This document shows positions 61,711 through 64,000 of a stretch of DNA of 64,000 bases, in pieces. The number at the start of each line of letters is the position of its first letter. Position 1 is the first letter of the stretch. The position numbers and the translations under genes were made by a program. Location: positions 3,968,001-4,032,000 of the forward strand of contig NZ_CP094997.1 of NCBI RefSeq assembly GCF_022869785.1, written 5' to 3'. The notes under the pieces were generated by a model. The model did no database searches. It saw only the letters and a list, made by a program, of their open reading frames with translations, and was not told where the DNA came from. The DNA is from Dyadobacter chenwenxiniae (GTDB lineage Bacteria; Bacteroidota; Bacteroidia; Cytophagales; Spirosomataceae).

Positions 61711-64000
61711 ATGCTCCGTAACTACTTCAAAATAGCATTTCGAAATTTTCTTAACCAGCGAATGTTCAGCAGTCTGAATATATTTGGCCTGGCGATTGGC
61801 ATGGCGGCGGTTTGGTTGATGGTTTTGTATGTGGCGGACGAGCTTAGCTACGATCGTTTTCATGAAAAGTCGGATCGCATTTACCGGGTTGTGCATGAGG
61901 CGAAGTGGGCCACAGGCAGTTTTAAAATGGCCCCCACATCGGCTCCGTACGCGCCCGCTTTGCAAAACGACTATCCTGAAATCGAGAAAACGGTTCGGAT
62001 CAGTACGGAAGGCGGTGGAACCATCCGGTTTGACGAGAAAGCGATCGAAGCCAATGACATCTATTTTACAGACGCTTCAATTTTTGATGTCTTCACATAT
62101 CCCATGCTTTACGGCGACCGCAAAACGGCTTTGCAGGGCACGCAGAAAATTGTCCTAACGAAAACGCTTGCTGAAAAACTGTTTGGTGACGCTTCCAAAG
62201 CTCTGGGTAAAACGGTTTTATTTTCAAACAATTTTCCAAATACCGTTTCCGGTGTCATTGCGGACGGCCCAACAAACTCTCACCTGCAATTCAGCGCATT
62301 GCGCTCCCTTCCCGATAACTACACAGCTGGCTGGCAGCAATTTGAGTTGTACACGTATGTTTTGTTAAAAAAAGGCGCAGATCCTGACAAGCTGGACAAA
62401 AAATTACCAGGATTTTTTGCAAAATATCTTAAAAAGGAATCGGGAGATGCGGAATACAAAATGATATTGCAGCCCCTGACTTCCATTCATCTTCACTCTC
62501 ACTATGCCTATGAGCTTAGTACGAATGGGAATATCAACACCATTTACATTTTTTCGGTTGTCGCCGCGCTGATCCTGGCTATTGCCTGCATCAACTACAT
62601 CAACCTTTATACCGCCCGCTCGATGAAACGGGTGCGCGAGGTAGGTGTTCGCAAAGCAGTTGGCTCGCGGCGTTCGCAGCTGATCGGACAATTTTTGACG
62701 GAATCGTTCTTAATGACACTTTTAGCAGGATGCATAGCGACTTTACTGGTTGTAATAGCATTGCCCTCCTTCAATGAACTGGCTGACAAGGCATTGACGC
62801 TGAACAATAATGACGGACTTTCTACTACTTTGGCGGCTGGCGCTTTTCTACTGCTGATCAGCATGGTAAGTGGGATTTATCCGGCTGTTATGTTATCCGG
62901 CTTTCGGCCGGTGGCTGCTTTGAAAGGGCGTATCGGCGGCCAGATTGGCGGCGTGCAGTTACGTCAGTCGCTGGTGGTCTTTCAGTTTGTGGCTACGGTT
63001 GTTATGATCGCCTGCACGGGCATTGTCTATCGTCAATTGCACTATGTCGGCAACAAAGATCTTGGATTTAATAAAGATCAGGTCCTTACTTTTCACATCG
63101 ACAAAAATGAACCCAGAAACCAGGTCGGGGCGATTAAGGAAAAACTGAATCAAAGCCCGTCCGTGGAAAGTGTTTCTGCTGCAAGCAACCCATTGGGAAA
63201 CAACACGCTGGGCGGTGGCGGCTTGTTTGTTGAAACCGAAACGGGTGAAATGCCCGGTTCAACTCAGATAGTCCAGAAGTTTTCGGCTGATGCAGATTAT
63301 TTAAAAACACTTGAAATCAAGCTGTTACAAGGCAGAAATTTTCAAGATGAATCGCCTGCCGACTTGGTTGGAGCAGTTTTGGTTAACGAGGCAATGGTCA
63401 AGAAACAAGGGTGGAATGAGCCAATCGGGAAAAGGATTAAATATTTTATCGATGAAAAGGGCACGACAAAGGAAGCGAAGGTGATTGGCGTAGTTGCAGA
63501 CTTTCACACTTATTCTCTTCAACATAAAATCGAGCCGCTGGTGATCCAGATGCCTGCGCCGGGCGACAGGGACAACATTTACGTCCGTATCCAGCCTGGT
63601 AAAACCAAAGAAGCGCTCTCGTTCATAAACAGCACTTACAAACAATTTGACCCGGAAGCAAAGCTCGATTTCCATTTCCTGGACGAAAACTTCTCCCGCC
63701 AGTATCAGTCCGAACAAAAGCAAGGAAGCGTTTTATTATCATTTGCAATTCTGGCTATCGTTACCGCTTGCCTGGGCTTATTTGGACTTGCGGCTTTTGC
63801 AGCAGAAGCCAGAACCAAGGAGATAGGCGTAAGAAAAGTGCTCGGCGCAAGTGTGCAGAATGTCGTGGTCCTGCTATCAGGCGACTTTCTGAAACTGGTC
63901 CTGATCGCCACTGCAATCGGCATTCCGATTGCAGTATATGCCATGCAATCGTGGCTCAAAAACTTCGAGTATCGGGAAGATTTATCCTGGTGGGTTTTCG
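61711..64000 (+). CDS. MacB/FtsX-type ABC transporter permease (3' end outside window)
   Basis: At least 763 residues, start MLRNYFKIAFRNFLNQRMFS. The first membrane helix (SLNIFGLAIGMAAVWLMVLYV) leads to a MacB-type periplasmic domain (YDRFHEKSDRIYRVVHEAK). FtsX domains follow (IYIFSVVAALILAIACINYINLYTARSMKRVREVGVRKAVGS; later EIGVRKVLGAS). The frame is open to the last base (ends SWWVF), and the family is usually about 790-800 residues, so about 30 are missing. It is probably a peptide or lipid exporter permease; the ATPase is not in view. Confidence 0.93.
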   Translation, partial: MLRNYFKIAFRNFLNQRMFSSLNIFGLAIGMAAVWLMVLYVADELSYDRFHEKSDRIYRVVHEAKWATGSFKMAPTSAPYAPALQNDYPEIEKTVRISTEGGGTIRFDEKAIEANDIYFTDASIFDVFTYPMLYGDRKTALQGTQKIVLTKTLAEKLFGDASKALGKTVLFSNNFPNTVSGVIADGPTNSHLQFSALRSLPDNYTAGWQQFELYTYVLLKKGADPDKLDKKLPGFFAKYLKKESGDAEYKMILQPLTSIHLHSHYAYELSTNGNINTIYIFSVVAALILAIACINYINLYTARSMKRVREVGVRKAVGSRRSQLIGQFLTESFLMTLLAGCIATLLVVIALPSFNELADKALTLNNNDGLSTTLAAGAFLLLISMVSGIYPAVMLSGFRPVAALKGRIGGQIGGVQLRQSLVVFQFVATVVMIACTGIVYRQLHYVGNKDLGFNKDQVLTFHIDKNEPRNQVGAIKEKLNQSPSVESVSAASNPLGNNTLGGGGLFVETETGEMPGSTQIVQKFSADADYLKTLEIKLLQGRNFQDESPADLVGAVLVNEAMVKKQGWNEPIGKRIKYFIDEKGTTKEAKVIGVVADFHTYSLQHKIEPLVIQMPAPGDRDNIYVRIQPGKTKEALSFINSTYKQFDPEAKLDFHFLDENFSRQYQSEQKQGSVLLSFAILAIVTACLGLFGLAAFAAEARTKEIGVRKVLGASVQNVVVLLSGDFLKLVLIATAIGIPIAVYAMQSWLKNFEYREDLSWWVF

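Overview
The window looks like a Bacteroidota chromosome of the Cytophagales type, most like Dyadobacter or Spirosoma (genus is inference, phylum is firm). The evidence is two SusC/SusD outer-membrane uptake pairs, a long NusB, GSCFA, DUF1573, YtxH and DUF6934 proteins, many lipoproteins, few Shine-Dalgarno sites, and start-proximal TAnnTTTG boxes, the -7 element of the Bacteroidota housekeeping sigma factor. No rRNA, tRNA, prophage, transposase or CRISPR array is visible.

Layout. 0-2 kb: a leftward tsaE-ald run followed by a gene cut by the window edge. 2.1-7 kb: a Tat-exported sugar isomerase-like protein and a PQQ dehydrogenase with an embedded cytochrome c domain, a PIN toxin-antitoxin pair and a Gfo/Idh/MocA oxidoreductase. 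7-10 kb: an ECF sigma factor, three small membrane or His-rich proteins, three copies of a 26-base palindromic repeat and an Hsp20 gene broken by one extra G. 10-27 kb: two leftward SusC-SusD pairs. The second is followed by a large FG-GAP/ASPIC-UnbV lipoprotein and lies divergent from a cytochrome/FG-GAP lipoprotein. 27-36 kb: phosphosugar mutase, GH63-like glucosidase, a long Ddl-family ATP-grasp protein, an Fe-S pair (NifU-like and Mrp) and a GSCFA protein. 36-38 kb: DUF6934, an overlapping 54-residue ORF and a GH16 glucanase. 38-46 kb: dnaX facing the conserved leftward cluster nusB-ytxH-DUF1573-yajC-ybbR-coaE, then an ABC exporter and a second PIN toxin-antitoxin pair.

46-52.4 kb is the most interesting stretch. 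A LexA-like S24 regulator is divergent from a catalytically intact Y-family polymerase and a short DnaE-type polymerase, with an Ada alkylation-repair protein downstream. The divergent promoter region carries four copies of a GGA-N5-TCC site that I read as the regulator's operators. This resembles the imuB-dnaE2 mutagenesis cassettes of other phyla but has no imuA.

52-64 kb holds an M16 protease, nicotinate phosphoribosyltransferase with DUF3820, an HTH regulator, glycyl-tRNA synthetase, two lipoproteins (one with a DUF6973-like domain) and a MacB/FtsX-type permease that runs off the right edge. A nested inverted repeat lies upstream of the permease.
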